From the NCBI GenBank assembly GCA_024278175.1, contig JAJRTS010000087.1:1-64000 (forward strand): DNA of 64,000 nt. Reading direction: 5' to 3'. The DNA is from Gemmatimonadales bacterium (GTDB lineage Bacteria > Gemmatimonadota > Glassbacteria > GWA2-58-10). Made by a program: the position numbers and the translations under genes. Positions within the stretch are counted from its first letter, which is position 1. Each line of letters begins with the position of its first letter. Shown here piece after piece: positions 29,049 through 38,206 of the stretch. The notes below the pieces were generated by a model. The model worked only from the letters and a program-made list of their open reading frames with translations, searched no databases and was not told the origin of the DNA.

Positions 29049-29436
29049 GATTGGTCTCCAGGATTTCCATGATTACGCCTTTAAGATCTTCAGGCGCGAA
29101 CGGTTTACGCAGGTACGCCCTGACGCCCTTGGCGAGAAGTTCTTCAATCCTCTTGCGGCTGCCCTCGGTGGAAACTATCACCACAGGCACACTGTCGAGC
29201 ATCCCCTCGGTGCTCATCTGCTCCACCAGTTCGATACCGTTCATTTCCGGCATGTTTATATCGGCGAAAACAATATCGACCCATTCCTTGCGCAGAATTT
29301 CCATCGCCTCCAGACCGTTGCCGGCTTCCCATACATTGCCGGTGGGCACATCGGCGATCTCCAACGTCTTGCTGATCACTGCCCTGATCGTCCTGGAATC
29401 GTCAACTATCAGTATATTATACATTCTCAGCCCCAT
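29041..29436 (-). CDS. CheY-like single-domain response regulator
   Basis: YNILIVDDSRTIRAVISKTLE...VDIVFADINMPEMNGIELVEQM...VPVVIVSTEGSRKRIEELLAKGVRAYLRKPFAPEDLK. Confidence 0.93.
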   Translation of the reverse strand: MGLRMYNILIVDDSRTIRAVISKTLEIADVPTGNVWEAGNGLEAMEILRKEWVDIVFADINMPEMNGIELVEQMSTEGMLDSVPVVIVSTEGSRKRIEELLAKGVRAYLRKPFAPEDLKGVIMEILETNHA

Positions 29437-30286
29437 CGGCTTTCAGGTTGAACATGGCGATAATGCCATCCATGTCGCTCAGAGTTTCCACCGCCACTTC
29501 CTGCAGCATTTTTTCGGTTGCACCCAGGCGAGCGAAAGCTTCACTGCTGAGCTTGTAGCACAACCCATCGTTACCGAGCCCGAGCCCCAGACTCATGCAC
29601 ACTGAATCGGCCAGGTGCACGACATCCACCAGATGCCGGTCCCGCTCGGCGATATCAGGGTCGTGGTGCCAGAGAGCCACGGACACAAATTCCTCCGGAA
29701 GTCCCCATTGCCGCAACAGGCGGGCGCCGGCCTCGTTGTGGTTGATACCCAGCAGTTCGGTTTCCTGGTGCTCGAACGGGCTCTTGCCGCAATGGGCGCC
29801 CTGGGAGAGCGGACCGGATTCCCGCAGGACAAACGAATCCATGACCAGCTTGCCGATATCGTGAAGAATCGCCGCGGTAAAAATCGTTTCCCGCTGGCTC
29901 CCCCCCAGTTTGGCTTCGAGCGCCTCGGCAGCGGCAGCCGTGACAATGCTTTTACGCCACATTTCGCCGTCGGTAAGACCGTAACCATCGAGCGAGTTGT
30001 TCATCATCGGCTGAACCGAAGTGGAGACCACGAACATGTAGACCTGCTTGGTGCCCAGCCGCACCAGCGCCTCCTTGAGGCTGGTAATACTGCCGGCGCC
30101 GCCCAGATAGGCCGAGTTTGACATCACAATCAGCCGGGCGGTGAGGCCGGGATCGTACTTGACCGTATCGACCAGATCGTTGACATCCACTTCGGGGTCG
30201 TTGAGCAGCACGCTCAATTTCATGGCCACGTGAGGTATCGGCGGCAGAAGGTTAACCTGCTCGATTATTTCTTCCCTGTAACTCAT
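29417..30286 (-). CDS. HDOD domain protein
   Basis: LPPIPHVAMKLSVLLNDPEVDVNDLVDTVKYDPGLTARLIVMSNSAYLGG...ALVRLGTKQVYMFVVS...AAILHDIGKLVMDSFV. Confidence 0.92.
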   Translation of the reverse strand: MSYREEIIEQVNLLPPIPHVAMKLSVLLNDPEVDVNDLVDTVKYDPGLTARLIVMSNSAYLGGAGSITSLKEALVRLGTKQVYMFVVSTSVQPMMNNSLDGYGLTDGEMWRKSIVTAAAAEALEAKLGGSQRETIFTAAILHDIGKLVMDSFVLRESGPLSQGAHCGKSPFEHQETELLGINHNEAGARLLRQWGLPEEFVSVALWHHDPDIAERDRHLVDVVHLADSVCMSLGLGLGNDGLCYKLSSEAFARLGATEKMLQEVAVETLSDMDGIIAMFNLKADGAENV

Positions 30287-30801
30287 AGCTCAGTCTCCTT
30301 CCCACCAGTGGTCACCGATACTTCCCAGGTGGACATGTACAAGCGCAAAGTACGGCTGATAGTCCCGCCTATTGATTCCGAGGTGAGTAAGAGATTATTT
30401 TTCCAGAGTAATTTCCTGAGTACGGCGTTGTTCCTCTCTCCGATGCGAAACATATTTTTGGTATAGAGCAGCTTGGAACACCCTGCCGCCTTAAGCACAA
30501 GGTTTTGCTTGGTGGCCCCCATTCTGAACATGGTGTCGAGCAGAGTCGGCACACCGGTATCGACAAACATACCGGGTTTGCTTTTGGCCTTTTCCCTGTC
30601 AATTTTGGACATCGGCAACATGCAGTGCACCATGCCTCCCACTCCCGCCACCGGGTCGTAGCCCACCAGCGCCAGACACGAACCGAGCGAGTAGGTTACG
30701 ATCACTTTTTCCGGGTCGTCGCTGATCTCGATTCCCGAAATATCGACAACCAGGTTTCTCATCCCCGACCTGGCAATCTTGGTTTCGATACCTGTCATCA
30801 T
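30283..30801 (-). CDS. cheD: Chemoreceptor glutamine deamidase CheD
   Basis: VIVTYSLGSCLALVGYDPVAGVGGMVHCMLP...VDTGVPTLLDTMFRMGATKQNLVLKAAGCSKLL; GSC and downstream His of the CheD active site. Confidence 0.88.
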   Translation of the reverse strand: MMTGIETKIARSGMRNLVVDISGIEISDDPEKVIVTYSLGSCLALVGYDPVAGVGGMVHCMLPMSKIDREKAKSKPGMFVDTGVPTLLDTMFRMGATKQNLVLKAAGCSKLLYTKNMFRIGERNNAVLRKLLWKNNLLLTSESIGGTISRTLRLYMSTWEVSVTTGGKETEL

Positions 30802-31071
30802 CCGCCCCTACCATTATGATTCCAGTTGACCGCCGAAATGTGCCGGGCGCCCTGCCCTGGGCTCCAACGCCTTAACGTCCACTGTTCGGATGCAAAGCTT
30901 TCAGCTTTTATCCCGCATTATTCATAAAATAATAGCGCCTTATCTCTATCCCTTTTAGCAATGAAGCGGGTTAGTGTTGCGCCCTGGAAGTTCGTTGAAT
31001 TAAATTCATGCCCCCGAAACAGCGGATAACTATTTTGGTGTTGATCATGAAACACCAGTCCAGTAAAGATC

Positions 31072-31125
31072 GTAGGGGCTTTCCCCATGTGTCTGCCCGC
31101 GGGCGCACACATGGGTGCGCCCCTC
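31072..31125. repeat. Compound inverted repeat (GTAGGGGC...GCGCCCCT)
   Basis: CCCATGTGT (31084-31092) with ACACATGGG (31107-31115), enclosing GCCCGCGGGC; outer GTAGGGGC / GCGCCCCT. Confidence 0.6.
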
Positions 31126-31503
31126 CCAAAAAGTGAACTTATTTCTGGGACACGACACTAACACAGAACTGCTTTGTCCGTGGAAGACGGGGATTCTTTT
31201 TTTGCCGAAGACAAACAAGCCGGCGCTATTTTGACCTTCGGCCTCGCCTGCTTCCTCAGCAATAGCCGCCTCAATGATGTGGATTGCGCCAGCGGGCAGT
31301 ACGACCGCGCCACCGCTTCCCTGCTTCCGCCGGCAAATCAGGCGTCGTGAATATTACTGTTTATTCGACCAATGCATATCCCGTGCCTTCAACTTTGAAA
31401 CCTGTAAGTCTCTTTTTATCAAGGCAGTTGAAAGCCGACCGTTTTTAAGCCCTTGCCGCCACTGGGGGAATCCGCGCATTTTCTTATCAACAGTGTTCGG
31501 AAA

Positions 31504-31692
31504 TCAACACTTGTCATCCATAATTGCGGGCAGGCGACAGCCTGGTGCCGCCACGATAAAATACACGTTTCCATAGCCGCGTGCTTGCACCTTTCGTTGC
31601 AATCCGTTCACTTTTTTGATAACTTCATAGCTGACCGGATCCTCCCCCCGGCGGAACCAACTGAGTAACTCTCGTCTCCCAATAACTTCTAG
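31504..31692 (-). pseudogene. Possible gene relic with protein-like composition
   Basis: Minus-strand EVIGRRELLSWFRRGEDPVSYEVIKKVNGLQRKVQARGYGNVYFIVAAPGCRLPAIMDDKC looks protein-like rather than random, but no family was recognised. Confidence 0.25.
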
Positions 31693-31707
31693 CCAGCGAC
31701 CGGAGCC

Positions 31708-33099
31708 ATGGACAACCATAAACAACATCTGCTTGACCGCCGCGCGTTCCTGCGCGCAGGCGCTGCGGCGGCCGCCGCCCTGGCCGTTTCACCACTGGGC
31801 CTTGCAGCACGGGCCGACCAGAGGGCCAAACCGAATATCATCCTGATTATCGCCGACGACACGGGCTGGAACGACGTGGGCTACCACGGTTCGGAGATAG
31901 TCACGCCCAATATCGACCGGCTGGCCGCCCAGGGAGCGGAACTGGATCAGTTCTACGCCTGTCCCACCTGCTCGCCCACCAGGGCCGCGATCATGATGGG
32001 CCGGCCGCCCAGCCGCTACGGAATCCTGGGGCCGATCGCCGGCCGCAGCACTCTGGCCATCCCCAGCGACCGCGGTACGCTGGCCTCTGTGCTGGGCAAG
32101 GCTGGTTACAGCACCCACCAGATAGGTAAGTGGCACCTGGGCCTGCGGCCCGAGGTCGGGCCCACCAGCTACGGGTTCGACACCAGCTACGGCTACCTTC
32201 ACGGCCAGATCGACCAGTACACCCATGCCTACAAGAACGGTGACATAAGCTGGCATCGCAACGGGCAGTTTATTCAGGAGGAGGGCCACGCCACGGACCT
32301 GCTGGCCGCTGAAGCGGTCAAGCTGGTGGAAAACAGCACGGCTGACAAGCCGTTTTTCCTCTACACCGCGTTCAGCGTGCCCCACTACCCTGTCCAGGAA
32401 CCGGAGGAGTGGACCGCGCCCTACAAAGGTAAAATCGCCAACCACGACAGGCTGATCTACGCCGCGTCGATGACCCACATGGACCATGCGATCGGCAGGA
32501 TTATCAAGGCCGTGGAGAACAAGGGGATCTCGGAAGAAACCCTGATCGTTTTTATCAGCGATAACGGCGCCCAGGACGACTGGATCGCCAGGCACAACGA
32601 GTACGAAAACCGCCACGGACCCTACGAGGTCCTGGGTGACAACCGTCCGCTGCGCGACTGGAAGGGCAGCCTGTACGAGGGCGGCATCCGGGTCCCGGCA
32701 GCCGCGTTCTGGCCGGGCAAAATCGGACGCTCAAAGGTGCGCCAGGCCGCCCACGCGATGGACCTGATGCCCACCTTGGCCGCCGTGGGCGGAGCATCGA
32801 TTCCCGCGGCGATGGAGGTGGAGGGAATTGACCTGCTGCCGTTTATAATCGATGGCCATGAGCCGGTGGAGCGCACGATCTACTGGAACACCGGCAGGCA
32901 GTTGGCCGTGCGCCGCGGCGACTGGAAGTTGATCCGGAACAGCGGCAGGCCGGACCAGGGCGAGAGCGAGTTGTACAACGTGATCGACGATCCCCTGGAG
33001 CGCAACGAGCTCTCGGCTGAGAAAATAACTCTCACCACTCAGCTGCGCGAATTACTGGCCAACCAGTTCGCCAGGGATACACTGCCGCCACCGGAGTGA
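31708..33099 (+). CDS. Tat-exported sulfatase (arylsulfatase type)
   Basis: LLDRRAFLRAGAAAAAALAVSPLGLAARA (Tat-like signal), KPNIILIIADDTGWNDVGYHGSEIVTPNIDRLAAQGAELDQFYACPTCSPTRAAIMMGR (CxPxR formylglycine motif). Confidence 0.93.
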   Translation: MDNHKQHLLDRRAFLRAGAAAAAALAVSPLGLAARADQRAKPNIILIIADDTGWNDVGYHGSEIVTPNIDRLAAQGAELDQFYACPTCSPTRAAIMMGRPPSRYGILGPIAGRSTLAIPSDRGTLASVLGKAGYSTHQIGKWHLGLRPEVGPTSYGFDTSYGYLHGQIDQYTHAYKNGDISWHRNGQFIQEEGHATDLLAAEAVKLVENSTADKPFFLYTAFSVPHYPVQEPEEWTAPYKGKIANHDRLIYAASMTHMDHAIGRIIKAVENKGISEETLIVFISDNGAQDDWIARHNEYENRHGPYEVLGDNRPLRDWKGSLYEGGIRVPAAAFWPGKIGRSKVRQAAHAMDLMPTLAAVGGASIPAAMEVEGIDLLPFIIDGHEPVERTIYWNTGRQLAVRRGDWKLIRNSGRPDQGESELYNVIDDPLERNELSAEKITLTTQLRELLANQFARDTLPPPE

Positions 33100-33419
33100 A
33101 ATCCACCGGGACGGCGGGTCGCGATGTCGTGCCCTCATCCCACCACAGCCTTGGAACCGCCGGCTCTTACAAAGGCAAAATCTTGTTGCATGGAACGTAA
33201 AATAGCGGAGCAAACCGGATAGGCGGAGGACTGGTGGTCTTTGGAGCGGAGCTTGTTACTATTTCCGGACTGGTGTTCTATCCACCGCCCGCTGCTACCA
33301 TGTTCTGCTTGGCGAGCGGGTGACAGTTTCAGCTTCCTGATTACATGGCTTCCATTAAATTCTCTCTGCCAAAATAAAACGGCCCGCCATTGGAGGCGGG
33401 CCGTTCGCGTAGCGGGAGG

Positions 33420-33469
33420 TGTGGAAAAGCCCGACATGGGCAATAGTTCCCTTGTCAGGCTTTTCACCT
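33420..33469 (-). terminator. Hairpin downstream of tRNA-Cys
   Basis: Minus strand AAAAGCCTGACAAGGG...CCCATGTCGGGCTTTT. Confidence 0.5.
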
Positions 33470-33470
33470 C

Positions 33471-33546
33471 TGGAGGCGGCGGGCGGAATCGAACCGCCGA
33501 ATAAAGGTTTTGCAGACCTCTCCCTTAGCCACTTGGGCACGCCGCC
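33471..33546 (-). tRNA. tRNA-Cys (GCA)
   Basis: GGCGGCGTGCCCAAGTGGCTAAGGGAGAGGTCTGCAAAACCTTTATTCGGCGGTTCGATTCCGCCCGCCGCCTCCA; 7-bp acceptor stem, encoded CCA. Confidence 0.93.
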
Positions 33547-33558
33547 GCTACAAAAAAA

Positions 33559-33633
33559 TGGAGCGGGAAACGGGACTTGAACCCGCGACATCCACCTTGG
33601 CAAGGTGGCGCTCTACCACTGAGCTATTCCCGC
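33559..33633 (-). tRNA. tRNA-Gly (GCC)
   Basis: GCGGGAATAGCTCAGTGGTAGAGCGCCACCTTGCCAAGGTGGATGTCGCGGGTTCAAGTCCCGTTTCCCGCTCCA; encoded CCA. Confidence 0.95.
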
Positions 33634-33844
33634 CCGGATAACTTAAATAATCATAATTGGGCTTGGATAATACAAAACGCCGCCTTGTTTGTCAAGAGTT
33701 CGCGCCCTGAAATTTCACTCCTCCCCCCCATTGGCAGCCGTTTAAGAACCCGCGCTAAAACAGTGGAATAATCCCGCGAAGTTAGTTATCTTAGAAATCT
33801 GTAATTTATGCATTCTATTCCTTCAGCTCCAAGTCTGCACATCC

Positions 33845-35917
33845 ATGCAAAAAAAAATCAGCGGCATGTTATCCTCGCTTCTCGCCCATCCGGGTTGGTC
33901 GCACACGAATATGATCATGATCCTGGCCGTGGGTATCGGTGTGCTGGGCGGCTACGGCGCGGTTGGTTTCCGCAAGTTGATCGATCTGCTGAAGCTGCTG
34001 TTTTTCCAGGGCGGCGCCGGCGGCGACCTGCTCAGCTACGCCTGGACGCTCCCCTGGTGGCAGCGGATGCTGATACCGGCCGCAGGTGGACTGGTGCTGG
34101 CGCCGCTGATCAAGTATTTCGCCAAGGAAACCAAGGGTCACGGAGTCCCCGAGGTTATGGAGGCTATCGCGCTTAAGGGCGGTAAGCTTACTCCACGTAC
34201 GATGCTGACAAGGTCGCTGGCCAGCGCGATCACCCTGGGCAGCGGCGGAAGCGTGGGCCGTGAGGGACCGATCATCCAGATCGGCAGCGCGCTGGGATCA
34301 AGCGTAGGACAGCTCCTTCACTTCAATGAAGACAGAATGAAAACCCTGGTCGGCTGCGGGGCCGCGGCGGGAATGGCGGCCACGTTCAACGCTCCGCTGG
34401 GCGGGGCGCTCTTTGCGATCGAGGTGATTTTAGGCGATTTCGGCCTGGCCCAGGTTACTCCGATTATTATCTCCAGCGTGGCCGCAACGGCTGTCAGCCG
34501 TCACTACCTGGGAGATTTCCCATCGTTTGAGTTTCACCCGCCCCCGATGTCCAGCCCTTATGAATACCTTTTTTACGCGGTTCTGGGTCTGGCCGCCGGA
34601 GTGCTCGCCTGGTTTTTTGTCTCCACGCTTTACCGCTCGGAGGATGTATTTGAAAAAATTCCGCTTCCGGAGTGGATTAAACCGGTTTTCGGCGGGCTGG
34701 CTGTAGGAATTATCGCCATCTGGCTTCCCTATGTATTCAGTTCCGGCTACGGGTCAATCAACCTGGCGCTTAACGGCCAGTTGACACTGGCAATGCTGGC
34801 CACGCTGATATTCGTCAAGGTTATCGCTACTTCGATCACAATCGCTTCCGGTGGTTCCGGCGGCGTGTTTGCTCCCGCGCTGTTCATGGGCGCGATGCTC
34901 GGCGGAGCCGTGGGCGCACTGTTCAATATGGCGTTTCCCGAGCTCACGGCCCCCTACGGCTCATACGCACTGGCCGGGATGGGCGCGATGATCGCCGGGA
35001 CGATGCAAGCTCCGATAACCGTGATCCTGATTATTTTCGAACTCACCGGCGATTATATGATTATCCTGCCGGTGATGGCGGGGTGTATCCTGAGCACGAT
35101 GGTCAGTCACCGGCTGCTGGGTGGCGAATCGATATACACGCGCAAGCTGGTGCGCCTGGGGATCAACCTGTTCCGGGGCCGCGACCTGAACGTGCTGCGG
35201 GGCCTGAAGGTGGGCGACGTGATGAACAGGGACGTGTCCGCTATCGGCGAGGGAGAACCTCTCTCGCTCCTGGTCCGCCGGGCGATAGCCCATCCTCACG
35301 GTACCTATGTCCAGTTGGACGAAAACGGAAAAATTTCGGGCCTGATCCCGTTGCGGAAAATCCTGGAGTTGATGCGTGACGAAGACCTGCTCAATATTCT
35401 GGTGGCCCAGGACGTGGCCCAGTTGGAGTTCCCCGTGCTCAACCCGGAAGAATCGCTCGATGAGGTGGTCCGCAAGTTCGACGGGCATCCGCTGGAGGAA
35501 ATGCCCGTAACCGATCCGGCCAACCCCGGAGTACCGATCGGCGTGGTGCGGGACTACGACGTGATGCAGGCCTACCGCAGCGCCGTAATCCATCAGGACA
35601 TGAGCGAGGTCGTGGCGCACAACCTGGTCCGCGACCCGGAACGTAAAACCGTGGAGCTGGTGGACGGCTACCGGATGATCGAGGTCAAAGCTCCCTGGGA
35701 CTTCCGCGGCAAGACTATCCGGGAACTCGATATCAGCCACCGCTACGGTGTGCAGGTGATCCTGATCCGCAAAAAAGGCAACAACGGCGAAAAAGGCAAA
35801 AAAACAAACGGCACGGAGATACATTTCGTGCCCCGCGGCGATGATGTGATCGAGGAAGATGACGTGCTGGTGCTGGTGGGAGACAACAAACACCTGCGCA
35901 GGTTCATGGATATCTGA
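33845..35917 (+). CDS. ClC family chloride channel/transporter with C-terminal CBS and TrkA-C-like domains
   Basis: GHGVPEVMEAIA...GSGGSVGREGPIIQIGSALGS...GCGAAAGMAATFNAPLGGALFAIEVI...GGVFAPALFMGAMLGG; CBS pair; C-terminal region with VILIRKKG and DDVLVLVGDNKHLRRF. Confidence 0.93.
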   Translation: MQKKISGMLSSLLAHPGWSHTNMIMILAVGIGVLGGYGAVGFRKLIDLLKLLFFQGGAGGDLLSYAWTLPWWQRMLIPAAGGLVLAPLIKYFAKETKGHGVPEVMEAIALKGGKLTPRTMLTRSLASAITLGSGGSVGREGPIIQIGSALGSSVGQLLHFNEDRMKTLVGCGAAAGMAATFNAPLGGALFAIEVILGDFGLAQVTPIIISSVAATAVSRHYLGDFPSFEFHPPPMSSPYEYLFYAVLGLAAGVLAWFFVSTLYRSEDVFEKIPLPEWIKPVFGGLAVGIIAIWLPYVFSSGYGSINLALNGQLTLAMLATLIFVKVIATSITIASGGSGGVFAPALFMGAMLGGAVGALFNMAFPELTAPYGSYALAGMGAMIAGTMQAPITVILIIFELTGDYMIILPVMAGCILSTMVSHRLLGGESIYTRKLVRLGINLFRGRDLNVLRGLKVGDVMNRDVSAIGEGEPLSLLVRRAIAHPHGTYVQLDENGKISGLIPLRKILELMRDEDLLNILVAQDVAQLEFPVLNPEESLDEVVRKFDGHPLEEMPVTDPANPGVPIGVVRDYDVMQAYRSAVIHQDMSEVVAHNLVRDPERKTVELVDGYRMIEVKAPWDFRGKTIRELDISHRYGVQVILIRKKGNNGEKGKKTNGTEIHFVPRGDDVIEEDDVLVLVGDNKHLRRFMDI

Positions 35918-35994
35918 GCCGGGCTTGATGACCACACCCGCTTGTGTGAAAATTGAATGGTTGCCTTCGTACATTCAATGGAAGGAGATCAACG

Positions 35995-37065
35995 ATGACA
36001 AGCCTCCGCTTACCGGCACTCACGCTTCTTATAGCGTGCGTTACCCCGGCACTGGCCGCTTCCGCTACGGGTAGCACGGCGAAAATCGCTGTTATCCAGG
36101 CCACGAGTTCCCCGCGCCAGGACCCGTTTGTGGCCGCTTACGATTCAACGCAAGTACGGCCGATGAGCGAGGCACACCTGGACAAGCTCCTCGGCCTGTT
36201 CGAGCGCGCGGGCGAGCTGGGGGCCGACCTTGTCTGCGGCCCCGAGGACATGCAGGGTATCGGAGGCTATGGCCTTCACGTAAATCGCAAAGACCCGGCC
36301 ACGGGTGAAATCCTGTTCAGTTCGCTGGCCGTGGAAGTTCCCGGCCCGCTGAGCGAAAGGATCGCGTCGATAGCGCGTAGGTACTCGATGTACGTGGTTG
36401 CACCGATCTACGAAAAAGAGGACGGCAAGGTCTACAACTCCTCCCTTGTTTTCAATCGTAAGGGCGAACTGATCGGTAAACACCGCAAGACGGTGCTGCC
36501 GATAATGGAAACCTGGCTGGTGAGTACTGGCACGCAATACGAAATTTTCCAGACCGATTTCTCCCCGATAGCCATCTCCACCTGCTGGGAGATAACCTAT
36601 CCAGAGATCAACCGCATCTACGCGCTGGGCGGCGCACGGCTGATTCTCCATCCCACGATGGGCCGGGAGAACCGCGACGGGGGCCTGGCCAGCGCCCATC
36701 GCTACCTGACCCGCGCCACCGACGACCGGGTGTGGCTGGCCCCGGTGATTCTCGGCACCGACGGTAACGGGATAATCTCGCCCACCGGCGAGGTGCTGGC
36801 CGAGGCCGTGGGAGCCAGGGACACGGTGATTATCGCCGAGATTGATTTCAGTGAGCGCTTCCTCTCCGAGAGCGACTGGTGGAACACGATCAACGGCTCC
36901 GCCGACGGGCGTGCGATTCATTTCCTCAGCCGCCGCCCGGAGCTCTGGGGCGCACTGATCGAGAAGCGCTGTCCGCCGGACTCCCAGCTTGCCGATACCA
37001 GGCTTACAACCGGAGACAGGAAGGCTCAGTTGAAGGCCGTGCGCGCGGTGAACTACGGCCCCTAG
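35995..37065 (+). CDS. Secreted carbon-nitrogen hydrolase (nitrilase superfamily)
   Basis: Signal peptide MTSLRLPALTLLIACVTPALAA; LVCGPED...YNSSLVFNRKGELIGKHRKTVLP...ISTCWEITYPEINRIYALGGARLILHPT (E-K-C arrangement). Confidence 0.85.
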   Translation: MTSLRLPALTLLIACVTPALAASATGSTAKIAVIQATSSPRQDPFVAAYDSTQVRPMSEAHLDKLLGLFERAGELGADLVCGPEDMQGIGGYGLHVNRKDPATGEILFSSLAVEVPGPLSERIASIARRYSMYVVAPIYEKEDGKVYNSSLVFNRKGELIGKHRKTVLPIMETWLVSTGTQYEIFQTDFSPIAISTCWEITYPEINRIYALGGARLILHPTMGRENRDGGLASAHRYLTRATDDRVWLAPVILGTDGNGIISPTGEVLAEAVGARDTVIIAEIDFSERFLSESDWWNTINGSADGRAIHFLSRRPELWGALIEKRCPPDSQLADTRLTTGDRKAQLKAVRAVNYGP

Positions 37066-37273
37066 GGCGGAACCCGCGACCGCTATGCGCCGGCGCCGGA
37101 ATTCAGGCATTAAAACACTTGACACTTATCTCTCACGCAGGCATGTTAACAATGCCGTGCGCAGGGCGATGTTGGCCGTTTGCGTTGCATCGCCCCGCCG
37201 TACCATAAACAGCCCCGGCCAATCCGGCCCGGGCTTGTTCGGAACACTATCAACCAATTCGGAGCAAGAAAAG

Positions 37274-37726
37274 ATGGAACTCAAGGAACTGTTCAATTCC
37301 TCCAATGTCAAGCTGGCACTGGGGTCCGAGGAAAAAGACGATGTACTGCTGGAGTTGATCAGCCTGCTTAAGCTTGACGAGAAGGCCAAGGAAATGCTGT
37401 TCAAGATGCTGAAGAAGCGCGAGAACCTTGGCTCCACCGGTATCGGCAAGGGGTTTGCCATTCCCCACTGCCGCTCGCTGGTTGTCGATAAGCTTAACGT
37501 GGCGTTCGGCAGGCACACCAAGGGTGTTGATTTCAATTCGATCGATGGTAAGCCGGCTAACTACTTTTTTCTGATCGTGGCTCCGCCGGTTGAAATTTCC
37601 AATTATTATCTTCCGGTGCTGGGTAAAGTGGCCCAGTTCTGTAAATCCACGGATATCACGGCCAAGCTGGACAAGCTGGAAAAGGTCGAGGATTTCCTGG
37701 CGTTGCTGGAAGAAGCAGGCAATTGA
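37274..37726 (+). CDS. PTS EIIA (PtsN/fructose type) domain protein
   Basis: ELFNSSNVKLALGSEEKDDVLLELISLL...RENLGSTGIGKGFAIPHCRSLVVDKLNVAFGRHTKGVDFNSIDGKPANYFFLIVAPP, including the GIAIPH-type His. Confidence 0.88.
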   Translation: MELKELFNSSNVKLALGSEEKDDVLLELISLLKLDEKAKEMLFKMLKKRENLGSTGIGKGFAIPHCRSLVVDKLNVAFGRHTKGVDFNSIDGKPANYFFLIVAPPVEISNYYLPVLGKVAQFCKSTDITAKLDKLEKVEDFLALLEEAGN

Positions 37727-37750
37727 CGAATATTTTCCGGGGGCTTGTAG

Positions 37751-38110
37751 ATGCAGGACAATCAGCTCAGATTGCTGATGTTCCTTCAGGACCTGCTGAT
37801 GCTGAAGAAGGAAATGGAGGATTTCCAGGTAGTAGAGAAATACGAGGAGATGGGTTTCGACCTTGAGAAGAAAGAGAAGATAGAGGAGGCGATCAGGGAA
37901 GTGACCGGACAGCTCGACGCTGAACTTCACCACCGATTTCAGATGATCGCCAATAAATACGACCGGCCGCTGGCGCCGGTGAAGAACGGGATCTGCTACG
38001 GTTGCTTCGTATCCGCACCCACCGGCAGCGAGCTGATCACACAGAGGAAGGATGTGATCGAATTCTGCAACCATTGTGGCCGGATTCTCTATCAGCCCGG
38101 TACGCTCTAG
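37751..38110 (+). CDS. C4-type zinc-ribbon coiled-coil protein
   Basis: Coiled-coil N-terminus and C-terminal ICYGCFVSAP...IEFCNHCGRILY (two CxxC). Confidence 0.75.
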   Translation: MQDNQLRLLMFLQDLLMLKKEMEDFQVVEKYEEMGFDLEKKEKIEEAIREVTGQLDAELHHRFQMIANKYDRPLAPVKNGICYGCFVSAPTGSELITQRKDVIEFCNHCGRILYQPGTL

Positions 38111-38135
38111 GACATTGAGCCAAAATTGCAAGAAA

Positions 38136-38164
38136 AAGCCCGGCGCTCCCTTGTGGAGTTCCGG
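38136..38164. terminator. Hairpin between convergent genes
   Basis: AAAAAGCCCGG...CCGGGCATATTTATTT. Confidence 0.5.
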
Positions 38165-38206
38165 GCATATTTATTTCTCTGCGGGGCCGCGTGATAGCCG
38201 GTGTGT

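Noticed and set aside
31274-31668. Overlapping plus-strand ORFs (100 aa and 71 aa)
   Set aside because: No good start context and no domain; the opposite strand looks more protein-like.
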